Made by a program: the position numbers and the translations under genes
The notes under the pieces: generated by a model
Database searches by the model: none
What the model saw: the letters and a program-made list of their open reading frames with translations, nothing else
Told to the model about the DNA's origin: nothing
Shown: positions 50,075 to 61,227 of the stretch, in pieces
How the letters are laid out: the number at the start of each line of letters is the position of its first letter
Position numbering within the stretch: the first letter of the stretch is position 1
Source: Streptomyces sp. NBC_01142
GTDB lineage: Bacteria > Actinomycetota > Actinomycetes > Streptomycetales > Streptomycetaceae
Direction: 5' to 3'
Assembly (NCBI RefSeq): GCF_026341125.1
Contig: NZ_JAPEOR010000002.1
Coordinates: 2,306,501 to 2,370,500, forward strand
DNA: 64,000 bases

Positions 50075-51597
50075 TGGTGGCGGGCACAGCGGGCTGGGCG
50101 GTGCTGTACGGGCCGCTGAGGAGCGAGGCCGCACCGTCGGCCGCGGACCCGGAGGCGGTACAGACCGCGCGGATGTTTCTCGCGCACTGGGCGAAGGGCG
50201 ATCTGCCGGCGGCCGCGCGGCTCACGGACTCCCCGGACACCGCGGAGCAGACACTGCGGAACTTCACCGCAGGCCTGGAGATAAAGAAGCCGGTCCTCGC
50301 GGCGGGCGCCGCCCGCGCGGAGGGCAAGGACGGTGCGACGGTCGCGTACACGGCGAAGATGCCGGTGGGCGGGCTCGGGACCTGGGCGTACGGCTCCGGG
50401 ATCGGCCTGAGGAAATCCGCCGGGAAGTGGGCGGTGCACTGGGAACTCCCGTTGATCCACCCGGAGTTGAACGACGAGCAGAAGTTCAGGCTGACCAGGG
50501 AGGAGTCGGAGGAGCTGAACGCGGTGGACCGGGACGGCAGGGCGGTCTCCGCCTCCGGCCATCCCTCGCTGGCCGCGGCCCTCGGCCTGGGCGGTGGCAA
50601 GCCGCGCGGCTCGGTGCAGGTGGTGGACCGGGCGAGCGGCGAAGTCCGTTCCACGGAGGCTCAGTTCGGCCCGGCGGCGCCGAAGGGCGACGGTCCGCTG
50701 CGGACCACGGTCGACGCGGGTCTGCAGCAGGCGGCCGAGCGGGCGGTGGAGCGGCACGCGGAGGGCCGCAATGTCGGTCTGGTGGCACTGCGCATCGACA
50801 ACGGCGAGGTGCTCGCGGTCACCAACTCCCCCGCCACGGGCTTCAACCGGGCCTTTCTGGGGACGTACGCCCCCGGCTCGACGATGAAGGTGATCACCAG
50901 CGCGGCGCTGCTCTCCAAGGGAGCGGTCACGCCGGAGCAGCGCGTGGAGTGCCCCAAGTACCTCACGGTCGGCAAGCAGTTCCACAATGTGGAGACCTCG
51001 GAGATCAAGGGCGCGACCTTCCGGGACGACTTCATCCACTCCTGCAACACGGCGTTCGTGGCACTGCGCGGCAAGCTGGCGAACGACGAGCTGACCCGGT
51101 TCGCCCACGACTACTTCGGGATCGGACAGGAGTGGCGCACGGGCGTCGGCTCGTTCGACGGCGAGGTGCCGGTGCCCGCGAACGAGACGGAGAAGGCGGC
51201 GGCGCTCTTCGGTCAGGGCAGGCTGCGGGCCAACCCACTGGTGATGGCCTCGGCGACGGCGACGGCGGCCTCGGGCCGCTTCCAGCCGCCCGTTCTCGTA
51301 CGCGGGCAGAAGGAGGCACGGGTGGAGACCCGCGAGCTGCCGGGGAAGGTGGTCACCCAGCTGCGCGGGCTGATGCGGGCGACGGTCACGGACGGGTCGG
51401 CGAAGGTGCTGGCGGAGCTGGGCGGGGACGTCGGGGCGAAGACGGGTACGGCCGAGGTGACCGAGAACGGGAACAACGGCTGGCTGGTGGCGTACCGCGG
51501 GAATGTGGCGGTGGCGTGCGTGGTGGAGGGCGCGAACCGGGGGTCGGGGTCGGCGGGGCCGATCGTGCGGGACGTCCTGGCGACGGTGGGCGACTGA
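50074..51597 (+). CDS. penicillin-binding transpeptidase with NTF2-like N-terminal domain
   Basis: 507 residues in the open frame from GTG 50074, though the natural start is probably ATG 50015 across a frameshift. After a membrane-anchor remnant, an NTF2-like MecA_N-type domain covers about 25–150. The transpeptidase domain covers about 185–500, with S-T-M-K in APGSTMKVIT, S-C-N in HSCNTAFVAL and K-T-G in GAKTGTAEV. All three active-site motifs are intact. Class B PBPs of this layout cross-link septal or lateral peptidoglycan and can confer reduced beta-lactam affinity. Divergent from the LysR–serine hydrolase pair. The last gene before rplY, with about 290 bp between. Confidence 0.85.
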   Translation: MVAGTAGWAVLYGPLRSEAAPSAADPEAVQTARMFLAHWAKGDLPAAARLTDSPDTAEQTLRNFTAGLEIKKPVLAAGAARAEGKDGATVAYTAKMPVGGLGTWAYGSGIGLRKSAGKWAVHWELPLIHPELNDEQKFRLTREESEELNAVDRDGRAVSASGHPSLAAALGLGGGKPRGSVQVVDRASGEVRSTEAQFGPAAPKGDGPLRTTVDAGLQQAAERAVERHAEGRNVGLVALRIDNGEVLAVTNSPATGFNRAFLGTYAPGSTMKVITSAALLSKGAVTPEQRVECPKYLTVGKQFHNVETSEIKGATFRDDFIHSCNTAFVALRGKLANDELTRFAHDYFGIGQEWRTGVGSFDGEVPVPANETEKAAALFGQGRLRANPLVMASATATAASGRFQPPVLVRGQKEARVETRELPGKVVTQLRGLMRATVTDGSAKVLAELGGDVGAKTGTAEVTENGNNGWLVAYRGNVAVACVVEGANRGSGSAGPIVRDVLATVGD

Positions 51598-51888
51598 GGC
51601 CGGGCGGGTGGAGGGCCCGGCCCGGCGGGCGAGGTTCCCGGCAGGGGCGAGGGGGGTCCCGGCCCGGCGGGTCAGGGGTCCGGTCCGGCGGGTCAGAGCC
51701 GGCGAATCGGACCCCGTGAGTGATCCACTTTGGGCGCTGGACCGGCGCTGGGTAGACTGTCCGAGTTGCTCGGCGAGGGAGGCCGCACCTGTGTGTGCGG
51801 CGGTCCGTTATCGACGCGCTCTTCGTAGCAGGCCTGTCGTGGCCGGGTGACCGCCACCAGATTCTTTTCTGCCATACGAGGAGTGCAC

Positions 51889-52482
51889 ATGTCCGAGGTG
51901 AAGCTCGCCGCCGAGCTCCGTTCCGAGTTCGGCAAGGGCGCCGCCCGCCGCATCCGCCGCGAGAACAAGGTTCCCGGCGTTCTGTACGGCCACGGCTCCG
52001 ACCCGATCCACATCTCGCTGCCGGGCCACGAGCTGCTGCTCGCCCTGCGTACGTCCAACGTTCTGCTCGCCGTGGACATCGAGGGCAAGACCGAGCTGGC
52101 CATCCCGAAGGCCGTCGTGCGCGACCCGCTGAAGGGCTACCTCGAGCACGTCGACCTCCTCATCGTGAAGCGCGGCGAGAAGGTCAACGTCGAGATCCCC
52201 GTGCACACCGAGGGCGACCTGGCCCCGGGTGCGTACCTGGTCGAGCACGTGCTGAACGCCCTGCCGGTCGAGGCCGAGGCCACGCACATCCCCGAGTCCG
52301 TCACGGTCTCCATCGCGGGCCTGGCGGCCGGTGACTCCATCCTCGCCAAGGACGTGCCGCTGCCGTCCGGCACGACCCTGGCCGTCGAGGACGACACCGT
52401 CGTCCTGCAGGTCCTGGCCGCGCAGGCCGAGGAGCCGTCCGCGGACGCCGAGGGCGAGGGTGCCGAGGGCACCGAGGCCTGA
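51889..52482 (+). CDS. rplY: 50S ribosomal protein L25/general stress protein Ctc
   Basis: 197 residues from ATG 51889, with GAGGAG 6 nt upstream. The N-terminal L25 5S-rRNA-binding domain (1–95, EVKLAAELRSEFGKGAARRIRRENKVPGVLYGHGSDPIHISLPGHELLLALR) is followed by the TL5/CTC beta domain (about 100–180). The extreme C-terminus is acidic (EEPSADAEGEGAEGTEA), as in other actinobacterial CTC proteins. It stabilises 5S rRNA in the ribosome. It is followed by a hairpin and then pth. The upstream gap of about 290 bp contains the −10/−35 candidates but no other gene. Confidence 0.96.
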   Translation: MSEVKLAAELRSEFGKGAARRIRRENKVPGVLYGHGSDPIHISLPGHELLLALRTSNVLLAVDIEGKTELAIPKAVVRDPLKGYLEHVDLLIVKRGEKVNVEIPVHTEGDLAPGAYLVEHVLNALPVEAEATHIPESVTVSIAGLAAGDSILAKDVPLPSGTTLAVEDDTVVLQVLAAQAEEPSADAEGEGAEGTEA

Positions 52483-52499
52483 GCCGTAGGCTCTGCTTG

Positions 52500-52531
52500 A
52501 CGGGGTGGCGGGCTGCGGCCCGCCACCCCGT
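52500..52531 (+). terminator. hairpin between rplY and pth
   Basis: Perfect 14-bp stem ACGGGGTGGCGGGC (52500–52513)/GCCCGCCACCCCGT (52518–52531) with loop TGCG, then TT. It may terminate or attenuate readthrough into pth. Confidence 0.85.
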
Positions 52532-52566
52532 TTCCCTGTATCCGCACGCGAGGAGACGCAGCGCAG

Positions 52567-53160
52567 ATGTCGGACGCGAACGCCCCTTGGCTCGTCGTGG
52601 GCCTCGGCAATCCCGGGCCCGATTACGCAGCGAACCGGCACAACGTCGGGTTCATGGTCGCCGACCTGCTCGCGGAGCGCATCGGCGGCAACTTCAAGCG
52701 CGCGCCGAAGGCGCAGGCACAGGTCCTCGAGGGCCGGATCGGGGCACCCGGCCCGTCGAACCGGCGGATCGTGCTGGCCAAGCCCATGTCGTACATGAAT
52801 CTCTCCGGTGGCCCGGTCACGGCGCTGCGGGACTTCTACAAGGTGCCGACGGCCAATATCGTCGCGATCCATGACGAGTTGGACATCGACTACGGCACGC
52901 TGCGGCTCAAGCTGGGCGGCGGCGACAACGGGCACAACGGCCTGAAGTCCATGACCAAGTCGATGGGCGCGGACTATCACCGGGTGCGGTTCGGGATCGG
53001 CCGCCCGCCGGGCCGGATGCAGGTCGCCGACTTCGTACTGAAGGATTTCTCGTCGACGGAGCGCAAGGAACTCGGGTACCTGGTGGACCGGGCGGCGGAT
53101 GCGGTCGAGTGCCTGGTCATCGACGGCCTGGAGCGCGCGCAAAGTACCTATAACTCCTGA
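52567..53160 (+). CDS. pth: peptidyl-tRNA hydrolase
   Basis: 197 residues from ATG 52567, with GAGGAG upstream. It recycles peptidyl-tRNA released from stalled ribosomes. Hallmarks are [27 protein letters not shown] (catalytic His in NRHNVG), [13 protein letters not shown], the [27 protein letters not shown] block with catalytic Asp and Asn, and [20 protein letters not shown]. Normal length. rplY–pth order is conserved in actinobacteria. Confidence 0.97.
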   Translation: MSDANAPWLVVGLGNPGPDYAANRHNVGFMVADLLAERIGGNFKRAPKAQAQVLEGRIGAPGPSNRRIVLAKPMSYMNLSGGPVTALRDFYKVPTANIVAIHDELDIDYGTLRLKLGGGDNGHNGLKSMTKSMGADYHRVRFGIGRPPGRMQVADFVLKDFSSTERKELGYLVDRAADAVECLVIDGLERAQSTYNS

Positions 53161-53244
53161 TGCCGTGCCTTACCGGGCCCCTCGTGCCCCAAATTCTGGC
53201 CACAGGTTGACCGAGCGCGCCCACATGGCCAAGGATCGCGCCCC

Positions 53245-53748
53245 ATGCACCTCTCTTCCAGGGGACACCGCACCCGGACCCCCCGGACCCCCGGCAATCA
53301 CGCGTTCCTGTACGGCCGCCGTGCCGCGATGGCCTGCGTCGCCCTCCTGCTCCTCGTGGCCGGCTTCTCGTCGTCCTGGGGCACGGCGCAGCATGTACTG
53401 CTCTCCAAAGGCCGCGAGCACGGCACCCTGAAGGTCACCAGCTGCGGCGAGCGCACCTGCACCGGCCCGTACGACCCCGAGGGCTCCGCCGCGCCGCGCA
53501 AGGGCATGACGATCGAGAAGTCGGTGGCCGCGCCGAAGGGCAGGACGCTGACGGTGGTGGTGAAGCCCAGCTCGGCCGAGGTGGTACGCACGGGATTGGC
53601 GGGCAGTCTGCACGCCTGGCTCCCGTTCGGCGGCGCCCTGCTGCTCGCGGCCCTGGTGATCGGCGGAGGCCTGCGCCTGACCCGTACCGCCTGGGGAACG
53701 GCGGCAGTCGGCGGGGCGCTGCTGGTGGGAGCGTTCTTCGCGCTCTGA
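53245..53748 (+). CDS. small membrane protein of unknown function
   Basis: 167 residues. A basic N-terminus is followed by helix AMACVALLLLVAGFSSSWGTA (about 28–48), an extracellular loop of about 80 residues containing two Cys (TSCGERTCTGPYDPEGSAAPRKGMTIEK), then two helices (WLPFGGALLLAALVIGGGLRL; TAAVGGALLVGAFFAL). No family is recognised. The two loop cysteines five residues apart may form a disulfide. The start at ATG 53245 has no strong ribosome site; upstream ATG or GTG codons in frame are possible. It lies downstream of pth with 84 bp between. Confidence 0.65.
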   Translation: MHLSSRGHRTRTPRTPGNHAFLYGRRAAMACVALLLLVAGFSSSWGTAQHVLLSKGREHGTLKVTSCGERTCTGPYDPEGSAAPRKGMTIEKSVAAPKGRTLTVVVKPSSAEVVRTGLAGSLHAWLPFGGALLLAALVIGGGLRLTRTAWGTAAVGGALLVGAFFAL

Positions 53749-53785
53749 CGTCGCGCTCCGACGTCTCGCTCCGACGTCGCGCTCC
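53747..53785. repeat. three 13-bp tandem repeats
   Basis: GACGTCGCGCTCC (53747–53759), GACGTCTCGCTCC (53760–53772) and GACGTCGCGCTCC (53773–53785) start at the membrane-protein stop and end 6 bp before the Uma2 stop. Confidence 0.9.
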
Positions 53786-53791
53786 GAGCCG

Positions 53792-54388
53792 TCAGAGGTG
53801 GTCGATCTCGGTGAGATCGATGTCGATGTGGAACGGGCTGCTCATCTTCAGTACGTCGTGATGGATGCCCTTCAAGGTGTACGCGCTGGTCTCCGCGTCG
53901 AGTTCGTACACACGGACCACCGGGCGGCTGCCCTCCCCGGAACGGTCGACCAGCCAGAAGTGCGGAATACCCGCCCTGGCGTACTTGTGGGGCTTGGTGT
54001 CCTTGTCCCGGGCCTCGGAGTCGGGCGAGACGACCTCGACAGCGAGCACGACGTCCGCGACCAGGAAGTGAGTCGTGTCCGGACCGGTCACACTCTCGGC
54101 ACGGACGACGGAGATGTCCGGCTCCGGGCCGTTGCGCTTGTCGATCACCACGGTCATCTCGCGACAGACCCTCAGCTCCGGTGGCACTGTACGGCGCAAG
54201 CCGGCCACGAGAAGGTCGATCACGATGAAATGGAAACAGCGCTGCGGACTCGCAAAAACCAGGCTCCCGTCGATCAGCTCTGTGTGCCGCGGGAGGTCGG
54301 GCAGCGTCAGCAGGTCGTCCACGGTGTACCCGTCCTGAGGCGGCACCGGCCAGTGAGGTACGGACTCGTCGGTCCTGGTTTCTCGCAT
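53792..54388 (-). CDS. Uma2 family (DUF820) PD-(D/E)xK nuclease-like protein
   Basis: 198 residues. A Uma2 fold is recognised from the opening DGYTVDDLLTLPDLPRHTELIDGSLVFASPQ, the central EPDISVVRAESV (Asp), then LAVEVVSPDSEARDKDTKPHKYARAGIPHFWLVD (Glu…Lys), which supply the PD-(D/E)xK catalytic residues. Many Streptomyces genomes carry dozens of Uma2 paralogues; their role (DNA repair, defence or mobile) is unknown. No transposase or defence gene is adjacent. It is convergent with the preceding membrane-protein gene, and the ppc terminator lies just beyond its start. Confidence 0.88.
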   Translation of the reverse strand: MRETRTDESVPHWPVPPQDGYTVDDLLTLPDLPRHTELIDGSLVFASPQRCFHFIVIDLLVAGLRRTVPPELRVCREMTVVIDKRNGPEPDISVVRAESVTGPDTTHFLVADVVLAVEVVSPDSEARDKDTKPHKYARAGIPHFWLVDRSGEGSRPVVRVYELDAETSAYTLKGIHHDVLKMSSPFHIDIDLTEIDHL

Positions 54389-54427
54389 GGGCGGGATCCT
54401 GGCCCGGATGTTCCACGACAGCGGTAC

Positions 54428-54469
54428 GCTTCCGGCCCCGTCATCACAACGAGTGACGGGGCCGGAAGC
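54428..54469 (-). terminator. terminator of ppc
   Basis: Perfect 16-bp stem GCTTCCGGCCCCGTCA (54428–54443)/TGACGGGGCCGGAAGC (54454–54469) with a 10-nt loop, 15 bp downstream of the ppc stop on the minus strand. Confidence 0.85.
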
Positions 54470-54484
54470 AAGGCGAAAAGGGCG

Positions 54485-57214
<2,730 letters not shown>

Positions 57215-57332
57215 AGGTGCGGCTCCTTGCAGTGTTTGAGCACGTCTGGAGGGGTACTGGAGGCTTGCGGACCGCGCTGTCCGACGACACCCAGGATAGG
57301 TGTCCATTTCCGAGACGTTATCCACAGGTCTC

Positions 57333-57387
57333 TTGCCGCCACGCCGCTCACTGCCATACTTACGATGCCGTAGGTTACGCATCCGTA
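57333..57387 (+). promoter_or_regulatory. desaturase promoter with two tandem TACG-N4-CGTA palindromes
   Basis: TTGCCG (57333–57338) is spaced about 17 bp from ATACTT (57356–57361). Immediately after come two 12-bp palindromes, TACG-ATGC-CGTA (57361–57372) and TACG-CATC-CGTA (57376–57387), 15 bp centre to centre. Overlap with the likely start site suggests repression, most simply by the cotranscribed TetR. Confidence 0.65.
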
Positions 57388-57426
57388 GCCCGGTTCCTTC
57401 GAATCTCCCACCCCACAGGGGACCCC

Positions 57427-58407
57427 ATGACCAGAAGCCAGAATCTGCTGGACGACGCCCCGAAGCCACAGTCGGGCGAGCTGCCCCCTGCCACGCTGGG
57501 CGGCGACAGCAAGCGGTCGATCGAGCAGATCGCCCTGCTGCTGTTCATCACGGTGCCCTTCGTCGCTGTACTCGCCGCGGTGCCGCTGGCCTGGGGCTGG
57601 GGGGTCAGCTGGCTCGATCTGGGTCTGCTGGTGGCCATGTACTACATCGGCTGCCACGGCATCACGATCGGCTTCCACCGCTATTTCACGCACGGCGCCT
57701 TCAAGGCGAAGCGCCCGCTGCGCATCGCGCTCGCGATCGCGGGCTCGCTGGCGGTCGAGGGTCCGCTGGTGCGCTGGGTGGCCGACCACCGCAAGCACCA
57801 CAAGTTCTCGGACGCCGAGGGCGACCCCCACTCGCCGTGGCGTTTCGGCGAGACGGTGCCCGCGCTGATGAAGGGCCTGTGGTGGGCACACATCGCCTGG
57901 ATGTTCGACGAGGAGCGGACATCGCAGGCCAAGTACGCACCCGACCTGATCAAGGACCCGGCGATCCGCCGGATCTCCCGCGACTTCATCTACTGGACGA
58001 TCCTCTCGCTCGCCATCCCGCCGCTGGTCGGCGGTCTGGTCACCATGTCGTGGTGGGGTGCGTTCACCGCCTTCTTCTGGGGTTCGCTGGTGCGGGTGGC
58101 CCTGCTGCACCACGTCACCTGGTCCATCAACTCCATCTGCCACGCGGTCGGCAAGCGCCCCTTCAAGTCCCGCGACCGCTCGGGCAATGTCTGGTGGCTG
58201 GCGGTGCTGTCCTGCGGCGAGTCGTGGCACAACCTCCACCACGCGGACCCGACCAGTGCGCGGCACGGTGTGCTGCGGGGCCAGATCGACTCCAGCGCCC
58301 GGCTGATCCGCTGGTTCGAGCAGCTGGGCTGGGCGTACGACGTGCGCTGGCCGGATGCGTCTCGCATCGCGGCCCGACGCAAGAGCAACTCCGCAGACCC
58401 GGCATGA
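57427..58407 (+). CDS. acyl-CoA/fatty-acid delta-9 desaturase
   Basis: 326 residues from ATG 57427, with AGGGG upstream. The integral-membrane di-iron desaturase has three His boxes: HRYFTH, HRKHH and HNLHH. Four hydrophobic helices are visible ([84 protein letters not shown]). It introduces a cis double bond into acyl chains and so tunes membrane fluidity. The cotranscribed TetR regulator (4-bp overlap) probably senses acyl-CoA, as with other desaturase–TetR pairs. Confidence 0.93.
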   Translation: MTRSQNLLDDAPKPQSGELPPATLGGDSKRSIEQIALLLFITVPFVAVLAAVPLAWGWGVSWLDLGLLVAMYYIGCHGITIGFHRYFTHGAFKAKRPLRIALAIAGSLAVEGPLVRWVADHRKHHKFSDAEGDPHSPWRFGETVPALMKGLWWAHIAWMFDEERTSQAKYAPDLIKDPAIRRISRDFIYWTILSLAIPPLVGGLVTMSWWGAFTAFFWGSLVRVALLHHVTWSINSICHAVGKRPFKSRDRSGNVWWLAVLSCGESWHNLHHADPTSARHGVLRGQIDSSARLIRWFEQLGWAYDVRWPDASRIAARRKSNSADPA

Positions 58408-59096
58408 TTGACGACGTGGCGATCGACGGCGGTACCAGCAATGCGGACAAGAGCAGCCGGCCCTCCGGGAGCCGGCGCACCCGCCGTGTGCGGATGACCG
58501 GCGCGGAACGCCGCGAACAACTGCTCGACATCGGCCGCACCTTGTTCGCCGAGAAGGGCTTCGAGGGCACCTCGGTCGAGGAGATCGCGGCGAAGGCCGG
58601 TGTGTCCAAGCCGGTCGTGTACGAGCACTTCGGCGGCAAGGAGGGTCTGTACGCCGTCGTGGTGGACCGCGAGATGCGCCAGCTGCTGGAAATGGTGAAC
58701 GGCGCGCTCACCGCGGGGCATCCGCGCGAGCTGCTCGAGCAGGCGGCGTTCGCGCTCCTCGACTACATCGAGATGTACACCGACGGCTTCCGCATCCTGG
58801 TGCGCGACTCCCCTGTCGCCCAGTCCACCGGCACTTTCGCGTCGCTGATCAGCGATATCGCGACACAGGTCGAGGACATTCTGGCCGGTGAGTTCAAGTC
58901 CCGCGGCTTCGACCCCAAGCTCGCCCCGCTGTACGCGCAGGCGCTGGTCGGCATGGTGGCGCTGACCGGGCAGTGGTGGGTGGACGCCCGCCGCCCGAAG
59001 AAGGCGGAGGTCGCGGCGCATCTGGTGAACCTGGCGTGGCACGGGCTGGGCAGCCTGGAGGCGAAGCCGCGGTTGATAGGGCACCGCAAGAACTGA
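58404..59096 (+). CDS. TetR family regulator, coupled to the desaturase
   Basis: 230 residues from ATG 58404, overlapping the desaturase stop as ATGA. The DNA-binding domain is RREQLLDIGRTLFAEKGFEGTSVEEIAAKAGVSKPVVYEHFGGKEGLYAVVVDREMRQLL. The C-terminal ligand domain has long helices (LLEQAAFALLDYIEMYTDGFRILVRDSP, TQVEDILAGEFKSRGFDPKLAPLYAQALVGMVALTGQWW). A polar 40-residue N-terminal extension precedes the HTH. It likely represses its own operon through the tandem palindromes at 57361–57387. Confidence 0.93.
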   Translation: MIDDVAIDGGTSNADKSSRPSGSRRTRRVRMTGAERREQLLDIGRTLFAEKGFEGTSVEEIAAKAGVSKPVVYEHFGGKEGLYAVVVDREMRQLLEMVNGALTAGHPRELLEQAAFALLDYIEMYTDGFRILVRDSPVAQSTGTFASLISDIATQVEDILAGEFKSRGFDPKLAPLYAQALVGMVALTGQWWVDARRPKKAEVAAHLVNLAWHGLGSLEAKPRLIGHRKN

Positions 59097-59312
59097 GGCC
59101 CGACGGCTGTCGGCGGACGATCCCCGGCGGGCCGCCGCCGGCCGGCCGGCCCTTCCCGTACTTCTGACCTCTGCGACATCAACCCCCCACTGTCACCCCG
59201 AGGTTGTACGATCCGCATCACTCCGGGGCGAGTTCGCCACAGACGTTTCGCCACAGACGTGAAGACGGTACGAGCTCCTTCACCCGGCCTCACTCCATTC
59301 CCCAGGGGGACT

Positions 59313-61094
59313 TTGTCTTCAGTGGAACCCGGCCGTGCTGCCGGAATGCGTTTCAGACCCGCCCGGCGCATCGCGGCCTGCACCGCGCTCGCCCTCTCGG
59401 CGGGCATGCTGCTCGCCCTCCCGGCTCACGCGGACGACGCTCCGGCGCCGCGCGCGCCGGTCGAGCAGGTCACTCCCGGCTCGGGACAGCAGCCGAAGCT
59501 GACGTTCCCGCCGCGCTCCGGCGGCAACGGCGGCAAGAAGCGGTCCGAGGCGATCGGGGCGGCCGATGTCTCCCCGGCGATGCCGCGCAGCGACGTCGAC
59601 GGCGACGGATTCAGCGAGCTGTTCTACCGGGCCCCCAACGGCAAGACCTACGTCGCTCCGTCCAGCGGTGCAGATACGTACGAGTACCGGTTCAACGCGG
59701 GCATCCACGAGTCGCCCAACGAGACGTACAAGGATGTCTTCTCCATCGCCGGGCTGGAGGAGAGCGGCCCCGTCCACTTCACGCTGGGCGCGTCCGGACG
59801 GCTCTCGGCGTACCGCAGCTCCGCCGACCAGGGCGACATCATCTGGTCCGGCACCGGCTGGCAGCAGTTCAACAAGGTCTTCTCCCCCGGCGACCTGACC
59901 GGTGACGGCGTCGGTGATGTGCTGGCGCGTACGAACGCCGGCGATCTGTACCTGTACCGGGCCACTCCGGGAGCGGCCTCGCCGTTCGCGGGCAAGGTCA
60001 GGATCGGTGGCGGCTGGCAGCAGTTCGACCAGCTCGTCGGCGTGAACGACGTCAACAGCGACGGTGTCGCCGATCTCTTCGCCCGCAATCCGGCCGGCAC
60101 GCTCTACTTCTACTCCGGCACCGGGGACGTCGCCCGGCCGTTCAAGGACAAGGTCGCGCTCGGCACGGGCTGGCAGCAGTACAACCAGCTCTTCGGCCTC
60201 GACGACATCAACGGCGACGGGCTGAGCGAGCTCATCGCCCGCAACACCGCGGGCGTGCTCTACAGCTACAGCTCGACGGGCACGGGCACGTTCCTCCCCC
60301 GTGCGGAGTTCGGTTCCGGCTGGAACGTCGCCGTGCAGTTCGGCGGGGCGGGCAACAATCCCACGTGGGGCAAGAGCGAGCTCCTCGGGCTCGACACCAA
60401 GGGCACGCTCTACTCCTACTACAGCCTGAACAACGGTCAGCTGAGCGCCCGTGAGCGGATCAGCGACGTCGGCGGCTGGAAGGGAGCGAAGCCCACCCTT
60501 GTCTCGTCGCTCGACAACAACGGGTTCTCCGACCTGCTCGAGGTGTACAACAACACGCTGTTCAACTACAGCCACACCTCGGGCCAGGTACAGACGATCG
60601 GCACCGGCTGGGGCGTCTACAACACCCTCGTCGGCCCCGGTGACCTGAGCGGCGACGGCAAGGGCGACCTGCTGGCGCGTGACGGCTCCGGCGCGCTGTA
60701 CCTGTACCGCGGCAACGGCACCGGTACCGCGTTCGCCACCAAGGTCAGGATCGGCGGCGGCTGGCAGCAGTTCAACAAGCTGGCCGGCGCCGGTGACCTC
60801 ACCGGCGACGGCAGGGCGGACCTCCTCGCCCGTGCCAAGGACGGCAAGCTCTACCTGTACCCGGGTACGGGCGTCGCCACTGCCCCCTTCGCGGCGAAGA
60901 AGCTGATCGGCGGCGGCTGGCAGCAGTTCACCCAGCTGGCGGCGCCCGGTGACCTCACCGGCGACGGCCGGGGCGACCTCCTCGCCCGGACCTCCGCGGG
61001 CGAGCTGTTCCGCTACGACGCCAACGGCGCCGGCGGCTTCAAGGCCAAGGCCAAGATCGGCACCGGCTGGAACACCTACAGCAGCCTGCACTGA
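59313..61094 (+). CDS. secreted FG-GAP/VCBS repeat protein (beta-propeller)
   Basis: 593 residues from TTG 59313, which has AGGGGG just upstream; alternative ATGs are 59259 and 59346. The signal peptide (about 12–40) ends in LPAHA. The mature protein has a short Pro-rich linker, then about eight blade repeats of the form GDLTGDGxxDLLAR followed by GxLYLYxGxG and GGGWQQF. The DxDGDG-like loops (DVDGDGFSEL, DLTGDGVGDV, DINGDGLSEL) should bind Ca2+, as in integrin FG-GAP propellers. There is no enzyme domain; the role could be adhesion or carbohydrate binding. Blades are close in DNA sequence as well as protein, indicating internal duplication. A strong terminator follows. Confidence 0.87.
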   Translation: MSSVEPGRAAGMRFRPARRIAACTALALSAGMLLALPAHADDAPAPRAPVEQVTPGSGQQPKLTFPPRSGGNGGKKRSEAIGAADVSPAMPRSDVDGDGFSELFYRAPNGKTYVAPSSGADTYEYRFNAGIHESPNETYKDVFSIAGLEESGPVHFTLGASGRLSAYRSSADQGDIIWSGTGWQQFNKVFSPGDLTGDGVGDVLARTNAGDLYLYRATPGAASPFAGKVRIGGGWQQFDQLVGVNDVNSDGVADLFARNPAGTLYFYSGTGDVARPFKDKVALGTGWQQYNQLFGLDDINGDGLSELIARNTAGVLYSYSSTGTGTFLPRAEFGSGWNVAVQFGGAGNNPTWGKSELLGLDTKGTLYSYYSLNNGQLSARERISDVGGWKGAKPTLVSSLDNNGFSDLLEVYNNTLFNYSHTSGQVQTIGTGWGVYNTLVGPGDLSGDGKGDLLARDGSGALYLYRGNGTGTAFATKVRIGGGWQQFNKLAGAGDLTGDGRADLLARAKDGKLYLYPGTGVATAPFAAKKLIGGGWQQFTQLAAPGDLTGDGRGDLLARTSAGELFRYDANGAGGFKAKAKIGTGWNTYSSLH

Positions 61095-61111
61095 CGCTGC
61101 CGGTCCCACCT

Positions 61112-61150
61112 GAAGCGCCCCGTCGCCGTGCACCGGCGGCGGGGCGCTTC
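61112..61150. terminator. bidirectional terminator after the propeller gene
   Basis: 17-bp stem GAAGCGCCCCGTCGCCG (61112–61128) with 61134–61150 (one T·G pair), loop TGCAC, between convergent genes. Confidence 0.88.
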
Positions 61151-61227
61151 TGCGTCCGCTCAACGGGCCGTGCCCCAGAACTCCTGTCGGTCGGCCGCGA
61201 GTTGGTGGCGCTCGGCAGCGGCGGGCA

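Noticed and set aside
59313..61094. CDS for the propeller protein extended to ATG 59259
   Set aside because: The extension lacks a ribosome site and would place polar residues before the signal peptide; TTG 59313 has a good AGGGGG.
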